This document shows positions 1-11,153 of a stretch of 64,000 nucleotides of DNA, piece after piece. Source of the stretch: Eucommia ulmoides (Eukaryota > Streptophyta > Magnoliopsida > Garryales > Eucommiaceae). Position numbers and translations under genes: made by a program. Location: positions 34,548,212 to 34,612,211 of the forward strand of contig CM028335.1 of the NCBI GenBank assembly GCA_016647705.1, read 5' to 3'. Numbering within the stretch: the first letter of the stretch is position 1; every line of letters starts with the position of its first letter. Under the pieces are notes generated by a model. It did not search any database and was not told the DNA's origin. It saw nothing but the letters and a program-made list of their open reading frames with translations.

Positions 1-24
1 TTGGTGTTCCATCGTATATTACAG

Positions 25-1306
25 CGAAACGTTGGTTAATATTGTAACCATTGTTGCTACTCGGTCAGACCTTGTAACGCTGGCACCGAGAGCATGGATC
101 GGTAGAGAGGTAAGTCTTTCATCATGGACCGTTGTCCTTAAAATTATGGCACCAGTGTAGTCAATATTGATTTGATTGATAATGTTGATCTAGGTGATTA
201 ATTGCGTTGCTGCAAAGCTCACCTATGAGCAAAATGTTAGACACCATCCCTGTCTCAATTGGTCGTCTGGGTATTTTCCCACATATGTCGGGGTAAGCTT
301 TATGAACATCACTCTTAGTTGGAGATTTTTGTCAAATGAGTCTGTTAGAAAATGAATGAATTTTTATGCGTTATAATTTTAATTTTTCGGGTAATGTTTG
401 CGTTAGAGACAAAATTGCTACCACCGGGTAACCACAATATGAAGTCTCTAGTTACTGCTTGGATGGGAGAATATTGTTACACCGTTGATTTTGATGCTTG
501 TCGTATAGTATGACACAATGAACCCCAGACGTATTTTTTTGGTGACCTGTTTCGTGACTTTAATTTAATGATGTCAATAACCACTGCTTGTTAGATATAT
601 TTATCTATCAATATGGATCAAGAACATTGGTTTCTTGTGGTTGTGGATTTTATTGAAATGCAAGTCTTTGTTCTTGATTCTTCGATGTGCCGAAGAACAT
701 CCAATGCCCACGAAAATAGGGCCAGATGCTTGGTAAGAAATTGACATGCTTTAAATTCGTGCTTTTAGTTTCAAAGCAGTATGTTGATGTTTGTCTCATC
801 GTACATGTATGTAGGTGAAATATCTTCATGAGATATGTGTACAAAATTTCGGTATGAAGATGAAAAACGTCGACATGCAAAGTTTCTCAATTGAAGTCGC
901 AAATTGGGCACCACAACAGCCAAACATGTAATCATTTAACAATTCATTGGAATGAACTAGTATTCATAAGTTTCATATATATATTTTTATATTCTTGTTT
1001 TTATTTCATACTTGTTTCAGATTTGATTGTAGAATGTACATAATCAAATTGATGCAAGCTGATAAACTGCATCCTCGAATGAATTTGAAGGTAGGCTTGC
1101 TGCATGGTCATTTTTGTTCTAACCTTGCTTGTCCTGGAATGAATACGTCACTAGATATGTTTTGAATTCATTTCCTGTTTCAGTTCGACTCCAATGTATC
1201 TAGGGTTCGACTTGCATTGGATTTGGTCATGTGCGACGAGAATTTAGTCAAGCATGAAGTAGTGCATAAAATGGATGAATCAACCAAACAAAGTGATCAA
1301 AGGTAA
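25..1306 (+). CDS. Ulp1/SENP-like cysteine protease (C48), 3' part, seven exons
   Basis: Proposed exons are 25-109, 194-292, 409-507, 595-732, 815-927, 1021-1090 and 1184-1306 (stop TAA). All join in phase with GT-AG borders and give about 240 codons without a stop; the gene starts left of the window. The fourth exon reads HWFLVVVD followed by VFVLDS, the His/Asp part of a Ulp1 catalytic triad (His at 625-627, Asp at 646-648). PQQPN then FDC (Cys at 1028-1030) supply the oxyanion Gln and the nucleophile. The usual DCG motif reads DCR here, a change that may impair activity. The end contains RVRLALDLV, typical of plant transposon-borne Ulp1 domains. Such proteases cleave SUMO-like conjugates, and plant MULEs and CACTA elements often carry copies. 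Family and exon structure are well supported; expression and activity are unknown. Confidence 0.75.
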
Positions 1307-1406
1307 TCCGGGATGAAGCGCCGCGAACCGTCGGCACTCTGAAAGGTTGAAGGACCCTACGGTGCCTCCACATTGAGTGAAGTTCAGTAGGGATTGTCGA
1401 GGCATT

Positions 1407-1661
1407 CTCGGGCAGAGCGGCCTTGCTTTTTACATCGGAAACACGTGTCTTTGCCCACTCTATTGGAAAATGAAAAAAATTCACACTTGACTGTCAATCA
1501 ATCTTGATCTAGAGAGTGTGGGATCCATGTTATCCTCAAAATGGAGCCCACAGTCTCGAGATCAAAACCGATCGGCGGTCGGGTGGGAAAATTTTTCGTT
1601 ATCCCATCGAGTGAGCAAAGACACTTGTTTCGGTGTGAAAAGCAAGACCACTGGGCCCGAG
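1407..1661. repeat. Imperfect inverted repeat with an extra direct copy
   Basis: The reverse complement of 1407-1460 matches 1609-1661 over about 53 bp with roughly ten differences; shared blocks include GCAAAGACAC, AAAGCAAG and GCCCGAG. A weaker direct copy of the right arm follows 41 bp later (GTTTC at 1627 and 1668, then AAAGCAA and CCACTG). It lies just after the stop of the Ulp1-like gene. No target duplication was found, so it may be the end of a foldback or MULE element. Confidence 0.5.
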
Positions 1662-2803
1662 TCGCGTGTTTCCTGTATCGAAAGCAATGCCACTGAGTGG
1701 TGGTATTCATGAAAGTAAAAGGTGAATATTTTTTTGTGATCATTTCATATTCAGTGAATCTTTGTTTTTTGATTATTTTGTTAAATTGTATTAGTCGATT
1801 TATTTATTTATTTTGGTTTGGTTTGTTACTGTTAACTTGTGTAACTTTTTTTCTATCTTGTTTAATCTTGTTTGTCCATGCTGTTGTTCAAGTGTTTGCT
1901 GGTGTTGCTTGTTCTTTCTGCTTTTTACCAAAGCTTCTACTGCTGTTATGGTTGCTAGGGTTGGTTGTTTTTTTCCTCGGATCAATGCAACAGTTGTTTC
2001 TTCATGCTGCTGTTGAGGTATTTTCGAGCTATTGTTTTCTTGTTTGCTGTTTGCAAGGATGGATTAATTACATTTTCTATGATGTTAGGTGTTGTTTGAT
2101 TAATGTTGTTGTTTCTGTTCCCAAAAAGTTAGAATAAAAACCAAAACATTGAAACAAAAATATATTGTTTTTGTTCTGATTTGAGATTTTTTTAACAAAT
2201 TAGTGGGATGAGAAACATATGCTTTTGTTTCTGTTCATGAAAAAATAAGGCCATTTTTGTTTAGTGTTTCTGTTCCCTAATAAATTGGGAAACAAAAGAA
2301 AATATATCGCAATTAAAAAAAATATGCTTCTGTTCTGCTCCCCAAACTTTTACAACAAATTTCAGAGGACAAAACAGATTTTTTCCTAGATTAATGTTTT
2401 TGTTCCCAAGTTTTCTAGGAATAGAAACAGAAAACTTAAAAGAGCATTTTATTATTGTTCAACGTTTCTTTTTTCCTCTTTCCCAAAAACTCAGAAGTCA
2501 GAACAGAAAAATGTTTTGATTCCAATTTTTCTTTATTTTGTTTTCTTTTTTCTTGTTATAGAGATTTTGGGGATTAATCGTTTTCATATATACACGAATT
2601 TGGGAAGGCCCCCAAATTCGATAAAATTTGTAGGATTCTAACACGCACCCTCACGTGCAACAATAGAATGTTGGTAATGTAGGGATGATGTGTTTGGCAT
2701 ATGGATGCCCTAATCTAAGTTCCCTAGTCTTGTGCGGATGTGTTCTAATAACGGGTATACTCTTTTAACTTATTGTTGGAAAAGTTGAACGTCATTCTAA
2801 ACA
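1662..2803. other. T-rich noncoding sequence
   Basis: I see no supported gene. From about 2100 the text is rich in degenerate phrases like TTTTGTTCCCAAA and AAACAGAAAA, a low-complexity pattern. Long open frames here arise from T-rich codons and have no domain signal. Confidence 0.5.
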
Positions 2804-2983
2804 TTTAGGTCCTGTTTGAATTATCTTTTTTTTGTTTCTCCTATTCTTAAGGAGAATTTAAGAGATACTCTCAAAGTACTCTCAAAACATTGGGAACATA
2901 AACATCTTTACCAAACGCATTTCTGTACATTAATCCGAAAATTTTGGAAGCGAGAACTAAACTGTGATCAAACGGGGCCTAAA
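2804..2983. mobile_element. Tourist/PIF-like MITE, about 180 bp
   Basis: The ends form a terminal inverted repeat. The left end reads TTTAGGTCCTGTTTGAA and the reverse complement of the right end reads TTTAGGCCCCGTTTGAT. The GGCCCxGTTTG type of end, with TTA/TAA at the border, resembles Tourist/PIF-Harbinger MITEs. hAT MITEs can look similar, and I found no 8-bp duplication. No coding capacity. Confidence 0.55.
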
Positions 2984-3380
2984 GTGTTGAGGCATTAGAA
3001 GCTTATTTGTTGGTTTTCTTGTCCATTTCATTTTTACTATTCATATCTTTTAGTTCTTGATCTGTAGGAAGTAGGAACATTTTATTGAAATTTTTCGAGT
3101 TAATGTTGTTGACGTATTTCCGAACTTGTTTTATGTTGTTTGTTGTTTTGTCTATGCTGCTGTTGCTGGGGTTGCTGGCATTTTTTAGTTTTCCTGATAT
3201 TGTTAGTGGTAGTTTATCAGCCCTGGACGTTCTGATTGCTGACTTCAACGTTAGCTTTGTTTGATTATTCCATGATCAATGAATATATGCTTATTAGGTT
3301 GTTGTGTAGGCAGTCTCCTCTTTGTTTGACGATGTTTGGTTTGTATGGTTGATTTAGGCCTTCCTTACGTATCTTTTCTT

Positions 3381-3447
3381 GTGTATTTGTTGGGGTTTTT
3401 AATTCCCCTATTAATAAAATTCTCCCTTGATTTAAAAAAAATAAAAT
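3381..3447 (+). mobile_element. Possible LINE 3' tail
   Basis: A segment with CCCCTATTAATAAAATTCTC, containing AATAAA, is followed by TTTAAAAAAAATAAAAT. Plant LINE 3' ends often look like this. No reverse transcriptase is visible upstream, so this is at most a truncated copy, or an ordinary A-rich stretch. Confidence 0.3.
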
Positions 3448-3662
3448 TAATAACTTGAAATTGGTAGGTCATGGGTAAACAAGTACTGAACGGATTATTG
3501 GGTCGTGTCAACCCGTTTTGTTTCTTGTTATTGTGTAGCACGATAGATTTATCGTGTTACATCGGCACGATAATTTTTGTGTCCTGTTCGCTTTCAAGTT
3601 TTATGACACTAACTTATCGTGTCCTGCTCATGTCACGCAAAGGTTCATCCCTCATCCCAACA

Positions 3663-4870
3663 AATTAAATACATCAATTACAATTTCCACCCAAACTTTT
3701 AAACAAATTGAAGGCATTAATTATACTTTCTGCCCACACTCATAAACAAATTAAAACAAAATAGGCAACAATTGATTACACTTTCCAACCAAAGAGTCAT
3801 GAAGGTCTTAATTACACTTTCAACCCATACTCTTAAACAAATTAAACCAAAATGGGCATCAATTGATTACAATTTTCATATAAAATAATTGAAGGCATTA
3901 ATTACAATGTCAACCCACACTCATAAAGAAATTAAATCAAAATAGGCATCAATTAATTACACTTTTCAGCCAAAGGGTCATAAAGGTCTTAATAAAGGTC
4001 TTAATTACTCTTTAGACCAACACTCTTAAACAAATTAAACCAAAATAGGTACCAATTGATTACAATTTTCATATAAGATAATGGAAGACATTAATTACAC
4101 TTTCAACCCACACTTATAAAGAAATTAAATCAAAGTAGGTACCAATTAATTATACTTTCCAACCAAAGGGTCAGAAAGCTCTTTATTATACTTTCAACCT
4201 ACACTCTTAAACAAATTAAATCAAAATAGGCACCAATTGATTACAATTTTCATATAAGATAATTGAAGGCATTAATTACACTTTCAACCCACACTCATAA
4301 AGAAATTAAGTCAAAATAGGCACCAATTAATTACACTTTCCAACCAAAGGGTCACAAAGGTCTTAATTATACTTTCAACCCACACTCTTAAACAAATTAA
4401 ACCAAAATAGGCACCAATTGATAACAATTTTCATATAAGATAATTGAAGACATTAATTACAATTTCAACCCACACTCATAAAGAAATTAAATCAAAATAG
4501 GCACCAATTAATTACACTTTCCAACCAAAGGGTCATAAAGGTCTTGATTACACTTTCAACCTATACTCTTAAACAAATTAAACCAAAAAAGGCACCAGTT
4601 GATTACAATTTTCATATAAGATAATTGAAGGCATTAATTACACTTTCAAGCCACACTCTTAAACAAATTAAACCAAAATAGGCACCAATTAATTATACTT
4701 TTCATATAAGATAATTGAAGGCATTAATTACACTTTCAACCCATACTCTTACACAAGTTAAACCAAAATAGGCACCAAGGGATTACACGTTTCATAAAAT
4801 ATGCAAGAATATATTAATTACACTTTCCACCCACACTGATAAACAAATTGAAACAAAATAGGCACCAATT
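3663..4870. repeat. 181-bp higher-order tandem array
   Basis: About six units of a 181-bp repeat, each made of related sub-blocks. The blocks are a CACTTTCAACCCACACTC phrase with a variable lead, an AAACAAATTAAACCAAAATA phrase, an ACCAAAGGGTCATAAAGGTC block, and a TTTTCATATAAGATAATTG block. The phrase AATTGAAG or a one-base variant starts at 3887, 4080, 4261, 4442, 4623 and 4713. Spacings are 193 (181 plus a 12-bp duplication near 3990), 181, 181, 181 and 90, the last being a half-unit deletion. It is noncoding. Confidence 0.9.
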
Positions 4871-5818
4871 TGGGAGTTTGGTTGAAGTTATATAAAACTG
4901 CACACATGCTATTTTGCTTAGTATGTTTGGTTGGATGAATAGAAAATGAGTGAAAATAATATGTGTTAAAGAAAGAAAAATAAAACAAAAAGACAAAATG
5001 TACTCATGTAATTTACTAGTTTACCCTATATATTACAAAAAAAGAAAAAGAAAAAGAAAAGAATCTAATAGGGGTATCATGGTAATTTCAATATATTTCA
5101 ATTTAATGGTAGCCTAAGTATAATGATTACACTTAAGCCCCAAATAGGGAGCAACAAGGACTATTATAGATGGGTTTCACATCGGTTGCTTTGAAGTAAG
5201 TATGTGCCTTTAATATGCCAACTACCCGGTATCATGAAATGGTGTTATAAATAGTAAATCTTGAGTGAAGCATACTTGGTGAAAATAGAGGGAGATAGTG
5301 GTTGAAGTTCTTACTGGTAGGCCCCCGTAAAGAAGTGGTCCTTCCACAAGATCAAGGTATCTCTTGTTCTAGGGCTTTTACCTAATACCATTGTTTTCTA
5401 GTCTAGTGGCACAGAGAAAGAAAGTCTTCTCCCACTGGCAGAATGCATGCATGCATGGTGTGTTGGTTGGTTTGGTAATTAAATGTTAAAATTTTTCTTT
5501 TCTCTTTCTTTTATCGTTAAGAAATGTTGTCTAATACTGAAACCCTTTTTCCTTTCAATTGTTTATTAATTATTATTCTTTATTTAATTTTTAATTTTTT
5601 TTTGGGAGAACCAGTAAATAAACTCATTTGGATTGAGAAATTAATTTAAAAGAAACACTATATGTTTATCTAGAATTCCTCAATCAATCAGTTTCACTTC
5701 TTTTAGTTCAAAAACTTTAATTTTCAAGCATCTTGTTGTCAGGTATTGAAAAGTACTCATTTTTTTACCAAATGTTATGTGATTTATATCTAAATCATGT
5801 AGTAAATAGAGCACAACA
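4871..5818. other. AT-rich intergenic sequence
   Basis: No gene is supported. It holds an A/G-rich run near 5040, a GCATGCATGCATG stretch near 5445 and long A/T runs. The segment 5165-5460 contains TTTCACATCGGTTG, a phrase seen in some small nonautonomous LTR elements, but no LTR pair is visible. Confidence 0.4.
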
Positions 5819-6356
5819 ATGACTGGTAAAAGGAAAGCACCCTTGATTGTATTAAATGACATAGAGGTAGATTCGAATGACTATGATGGAGTATCTCTCG
5901 ACCATTCAGAGGTGGAAGAGGTTACGTACGAGATAGAAAAGGCATTGGCCTCAAATCAGGGGTTGGATAAAATGTCAGACATTGAAATTATTGGGAAAAC
6001 GTTTTCGTCGATTCAACATGCGCAAATATTTTACTATAACTATATTAATGTTGTAGGCTTTTTCATACGAAAAGACTAATGTACACGTGATAAAGAAAAA
6101 ATGTTGTAGGCCAAATGTTTGTATGTGCTCAAGCTGGGCACAGGAAGATTGGGCTATACTTACGCATCCGGTGTCGTGCCTGTCTATGGGTCCAGTACGA
6201 TTTGGAGGTAAAGAGGTTTGTCGTTCAAAACTTTATTAGACAACATAATCATGATGTTGGGAAACATATCCCCTTTTGCCGATGAAAGATATATTGCGGT
6301 TTTAGTGGGTAATTGCCTTAACATCTCTATTTACTTATGTTCGTTTTTTGTTTTTT

Positions 6357-6388
<32 letters not shown>

Positions 6389-6637
6389 ATTTACATATCT
6401 ACAATATCTTAGTGTTAAACGCTACATAGGATGAAAGGTCACACGGTCATCAAATGTCCTAGTTACGAGCAACATTTGATCAACGATTTTGATGTAAATG
6501 ATAATGTGCGTCTGGCCAGTGGAACTAGTGACATTCAGCAGAATGAACCGGACCATGGAAACTTCACTAATGAACGTACTGATGGTTGGGATGCCTTCAT
6601 GCTTCCGGACGGATGCACAATCAATTTCTTCAAATAA
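5819..6637 (+). pseudogene. FAR1/FHY3-like MULE transposase fragment, internally deleted
   Basis: The first open part (5819-6079) has the start of a FAR1 DNA-binding domain: GKTFSS, FYYNY, GFFIRKD. A frameshift later, about 6115-6280 continues it with the Cys-rich part and QHNHDVG, matching the HNH end of FAR1 domains. An intron-like stretch ending in TAG (about 6309-6429) precedes an exon at 6431-6637 that starts MKGHTVIKCP. This is the GHTxxxCP tail also seen at the end of the pseudogene at 11.2-13.7 kb. The MULE transposase and SWIM regions between them are missing. FAR1-type proteins descend from MULE transposases; this copy is a deleted relic. Host-derived FAR1-related gene origin cannot be excluded. 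Confidence 0.75.
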
Positions 6638-7825
6638 GTATTTGTAACCAGTGTACCAAATCTTTTGCAACTTATTGGGCTTTTGGATGGGTTTATTGTG
6701 AATATAAAAATCCCTTATTATATGTTACTATAATATTTATTTTTGGATGAAATGCTAATCGTTTTTTTTTTTTGTGTCCATATTAACACTGTATTCTCTT
6801 AGTTTGCCTTTAAAGTGTATTAGTTGACTGTTCATCATAATGAAAAAGTTTAACCAGAGAAGTAGACTTATTAATGTGTCAATAGATGTAGACTTATTAA
6901 TGTGTCATTGGATATCAACTTGATTATTTATTTTTTTTTTCATTTTTATATTTGTTCATTTATTTTTAAGTTATCTTTCAAATAATATAGTAGCTAATAA
7001 TGATTTTAAATAAAAATTGACATGAAAATAGGAAAAAAAAAATAGTCAATATAGTTATTTTTTCTAATTTAATATCTCATATTTATTTAAAAATATTAGA
7101 CATTTTTTTTTAATTAAAAAAAATAAAAGCATTGAACTACTTGGATAATTTATTAGAATGAGTACAAAATCAACTTATTGATTCTAAAAAGGAAATATGA
7201 GAAGTGAGATTTGAGAACCCTACCTATAAGTATATATTTATATCCCAAAATCAAAACTGCTTCGGTTAGTAAATTTACCCCTCGGTTCGATTTTTTTGGG
7301 CATCCATACATGTGGAAACATATCGAGACTCGAATAAGTGTTTTCCTTTATAATTTTTAGCCAATAAAATTGGAAACAAAAAAGAATATGAAATATTGCG
7401 CGGCACAGCTCACGAATCTTACAAGGTCGGCTAAAGGAAGTTAACTTGAAACTTGTAACTTTCTAAAAAAAATTGTAACTTCTTTCCAGTGACCTTGTAA
7501 CTTCGCCAGTTGTACCGAGTTGTACCCTGTATTGTAGTATTCTTAAATTTATAGTAGAAAATCTTCTGAATGACATCATGCCTATCCTCTTCAGTGTTCA
7601 TTGAACCCTTTATCCATCAACATAATGCCATATTAAATTAGGGAACTGAAGTACATTAATCTGACGGTGTAGAGCACTTCATTTAAGCCAAATGGCATGA
7701 GGACAAATTCATCTTGAAATCACCTAATGGTTCTGCCCATTGAATCAAGCACTTGGTATATTAAATACAAGTAATTAAGTCGGTGTGGAAAAGCACTACC
7801 AAACTGCCCCCATTTCAAACATAGC
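6638..7825. other. AT-rich intergenic sequence
   Basis: No gene is supported. Around 7445-7515 are three scattered copies of TTGTAACTT, reminiscent of the 109-bp repeat units near 10.2-11.1 kb and 25.2-26.4 kb. They may be a decayed end of the element carrying the 5.8-kb transposase fragment. Confidence 0.4.
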
Positions 7826-8514
7826 ATGCATGAGTGCCTTGGAAGCCGAATTAAACAAATGACCCCTCACTTACCCTTGTTGCAAGTATTTAATGGTCAC
7901 CAAACCACTTCGAAGTTAGTGAGCATTAAGTCCCTCTATAAAACTTACAAGGAATTATGGGAAAGATGTGCAAGTGTTACTGATCTGCTGCCTCCACAAC
8001 TTCTACTGGTGGTCTTCAAGTCTGATCAGGTATGCTTCAGATTTCATCTATTCTGTTTACTTAATATTGGTCCCACGTGCAAACGTAAGCCCTGAAATTT
8101 TTTTCCTCATCGTTTCATTTTGTTTACTAACACTTTGCATATGTAGCAAAACCTATATTTCCATAAATAAATGGCTGACCGTTTTGAAAGAGCAGTTGCC
8201 GGTTCACACAAGGATACAGACAACTTGAACAAGAAGTGATAGACTTGATATGGCGGCTAGGATCAGTCGAAATTGGCCTGCGATAGGCACAAGAAGATGT
8301 GCAAGAAGGGGTGCAGCGAGTACGAGAAATGTCTATGCTCGCTGCAACTTTGGAAGTGGAGAGAGACCAACTTCAAGCACAAAAACGAAGCAATGAGGCA
8401 TATGCTGGAAAACCTGCTGCCAACGGTCACCATACAAACAGTCACCATGCCAATGGTCACCATACAAATGGTAACAATGACGGTGACGACCATGCAAATA
8501 GTAACCAAGTATGA
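7826..8514 (+). pseudogene. Unrecognised degenerate coding region with coiled-coil and HHxN repeats
   Basis: I do not recognise the family. An open stretch from 7826 ends at a possible splice donor (GTATGC at 8031), with an acceptor-like ATATGTAG near 8140. Further on, one frame reads YRQLEQEVIDLI and, across one stop codon, AQEDVQEGVQRVREMS and LEVERDQLQAQ. That is a heptad-like pattern suggesting a coiled coil. It ends in pentapeptide repeats GHHTN, SHHAN, GHHTN and a stop at 8512-8514. The stop and the frame changes suggest a broken gene. It sits between two FAR1-type remnants and could be transposon cargo. Confidence 0.35.
8425..8514 (+). repeat. 15-bp tandem repeat encoding HHxN pentapeptides
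   Basis: Six 15-bp units begin at 8425, 8440, 8455, 8470, 8485 and 8500. The first three are close (GGTCACCATACAAAC type); the rest are diverged. Exact codon phase gives a histidine/asparagine-rich tail in the degenerate ORF described above. Confidence 0.8.
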
Positions 8515-10194
8515 CCTATTTATTTTCTTCTTTTTTTTTTTTTTGGAGGGGGGGAGGGGGGGTTTGAAATGGTTGGTGCAAGGAAGAAATTCATACGATA
8601 ATGTATTGATTTTGTTACGTTGAAGTATTAAGTTTATGCTACAAATCAATTGTGGTTTTAGATGATGGAATTAATGTTCATAGTTATAAAGATTTTATAA
8701 TTTTTAATGTCCTATTACAAATGAAACAATGGTTTTGTAATTTTTTAACCAGCACTTGGGACGCTTCCTTGATCATAGTCCAATATGTTTAAGCTTAAAT
8801 TATGTTCCCACCAGGATTGAAAGTACTGTTTGCACGTAGGACAGTTTTTCCCTTTTCAGAGGTTTAATGTTTGAAAATTACTTGTCATGAACTGATTGTT
8901 GCTTGAGGTGTAATTTAGTGGTTGTGAGTCTAATCATAATTTGGAAATCAAGTATTGATGGAAGCAACCTACCTGGTCGGACCAATATATACACTTGTTA
9001 TAAATGGACTACTACTTCATCATAATGATCTGTACTTTGTGGTTTTCCCCAGATTTATTCTCATTGTATGATAGATTCACTGATATTCAAAGTGCAAGTG
9101 ATATTGCTTTCCCAAAATCTAGCATTAATGGAAAGAACCAACCTTCCATTTCAAATGATACACTTGTTATAAATGCACTTTATGTCTTCTCCACAATTCA
9201 TTTACATTTTCAAATCCAGCACTTCGTAGTTCTGGAGAAGATACTTGAAGTACTATCATAGTTGATACCGTCGTCCTCATCTTCAAGTAGTAGTGTTTAA
9301 TTTTCCCAGGTATGTGTTATCAAGTATTGTCAATCTCGTTCCTCGTATGGACGCTGCCATCATCTTTATTTCTCGCTGTCACTATCTTAGTAGAACTAGT
9401 TATTAAGATTATACATATAAAATAAATGTGATTTTAGAATGATAAATTTTTGGAACTTGTATTTAGGTAGTCCTAACAAATTTACTTCTTCTAGATTTGG
9501 GAGCACTCAAAAGAAAACCTTAACATCGATGGATCTTCTATTTACTCTTGAAAAGAAAAAAAAAAATCAATCATCCAAATTGGAAAAAAAAAAAAAAAAA
9601 AATTATTCAAACCATAATTTTAGATTTTTTTTTTAAAAATTTATTTATAACTAGAATATTTTTGTTTTGAGTAAAATGAAAACATAAAAATGGAAATAAT
9701 TAACAAACTTACAAATATCCATCTATGAATATCTCATATACATTTGATACGTAAACTCTTTTTGAAAAACATAAAAATTAACTAAATTGACAAAACAAAA
9801 AGCTTTATTAAACTCATTGATTGTTAAGTAACTCGTTTAAATGTTATAATGTTTAAGCGTCATGTTCTACGCTTTATTCAATTGTTGATTAATTAATATT
9901 GTCATATTAATCAAATATCTTTCTAAGCAAAAGATTGATTTCTCTGTTTTAGTTAATGAGAATTGTATACCTAATAACAATATTTTCCTTCACTCTATCT
10001 ATTTTTTTCCTAAAAAAAAAAACAAAAAAAAAAAAAAAAAAATCATTTTGCACTTTACACCCCTCAAGTTTCAAAGAAAATCCTTTGGGCTGTCAATTTG
10101 AACACATCAAATCGTAAAGTATTTTAATCGTGTCAAGTCAGTCATTCCGTCATTTTCTATGATGAAGTTCACTTACTTGGGTGATTCTATGTTT
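8515..10194. other. AT-rich intergenic sequence with homopolymers
   Basis: No gene is supported. Runs of T (8530-8544), G (8549-8562) and A (9548-9600, 10011-10042) are present. Around 8990 and 9160 the phrase ACACTTGTTATAAATG occurs twice, 170 bp apart, with a weak match around it. Confidence 0.45.
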
Positions 10195-11110
10195 GGCAAG
10201 GTGGTTTTGCAAAGTTACATAACCATTCCATAAAATTTACAGGTTTGTCTAGGAACTTGTAACTTTAGTAAAAGAAACTCGTAACTAGGAGAGCGACATA
10301 GTGAGTAAGGAGGTTTTGCAAAGTTACAAGTCTGTACCAAAAAATTACAAGTTTGTTTGGGAACTTGGAACTTTTATGGAATTAACTTGTAAGTACGAGA
10401 GATAAATGATGAGCAAGGTGGTTTCTAGGAGAGAGAAATGGTAAGAAAGGTGGTTTTGAAGTTACAAGATTGTTTCATAAAGGTTACAAGTTTGTCTGGT
10501 AACCTATAACTTTTATGGAAGAAACTCGTAAGTAGGAGAAAGAAATGGTGAGCAAGGTAGTTTTATAAAGTTACAAGTCGTTTCCACAAAAGTTACAAGT
10601 TTCTCCCTCCAACTTACAAGTCTATTCCATAAAAGTTACAAGTTTCCAAACAAACTTGTACCTTTTATGGTATACACTTGTAACTTTGTAAAACCACATT
10701 GCTTACCATTTTTCTTTCCTAGTTACGAGTTTCTTCCATAAAAGTTACAGGTTACCAAACAAACTTGTAACCTTTATGGAACGGTCTTGTAACTTCAAAA
10801 CCACCTTACTCACCATTTTTCTCTCCTAGAAATCACCTTGCTCACCATTTCTCTCTTGTACTTACAAGTCCATTCCATAAAAGTTACAAGTTCCCAAACA
10901 AACTTGTAACTTTTTGGTACGGACTTGTAACTTTGCAAAACCTCCTTGCTCACCATTTCTCTCTCCTAGTCACGAGTTCTTTCCACTAAATTTACAAGTT
11001 CTTAGACGAACGTGTGACTTTTATGGAATAGACTTGTAACTTTGCAAAACCACCTTGCTGGCCATTTTCTCTCTCTCCTAGTTACGAGTTCCTTTCACTA
11101 AAGTTAACAT
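10195..11110. repeat. Large palindrome of about 109-bp repeats (MULE-type terminal region)
   Basis: The left arm (about 10195-10602) and right arm (about 10650-11110) are inverted copies. Units contain AAGTTACAAGT, CCATAAAAGTTACAAG, GTAACTAGGAGAGA and TGGTGAGCAAGGTGGTTTT. Landmarks in the left arm are at 10289, 10398, 10429 and 10536 (109, 31, 107). The right arm mirrors these, including the odd 31-bp step, so one arm was copied from the other. It ends 43 bp before the FAR1/MULE pseudogene. The same unit forms the array at 25.2-26.35 kb. Confidence 0.85.
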
Positions 11111-11153
11111 GTAAATTGTCCTCTAAACATGCAGCCTATAATAATACAAGGAA

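Noticed and set aside
1697..2137. Open frame of 146 codons on the plus strand
   Set aside because: Composed of Phe, Leu, Val and Cys codons from a T-rich stretch, with no domain and no splice or codon signal. It is a composition artefact.
3460..3660. hAT-like or organelle-derived segment with CGTGTCAACCCGTTTTG text
   Set aside because: Resembles common plant repeats, but no ends or coding sequence support a specific call.
5165..5460. SINE or TRIM element from the CACATCGG phrase
   Set aside because: No A/B box pair, no LTR pair and no target duplication could be seen.
8263..8649. Open frames on both strands over the 15-bp repeats
   Set aside because: The frame with codon-exact pentapeptides and a coiled-coil pattern is the more likely one. 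The others are shadows.
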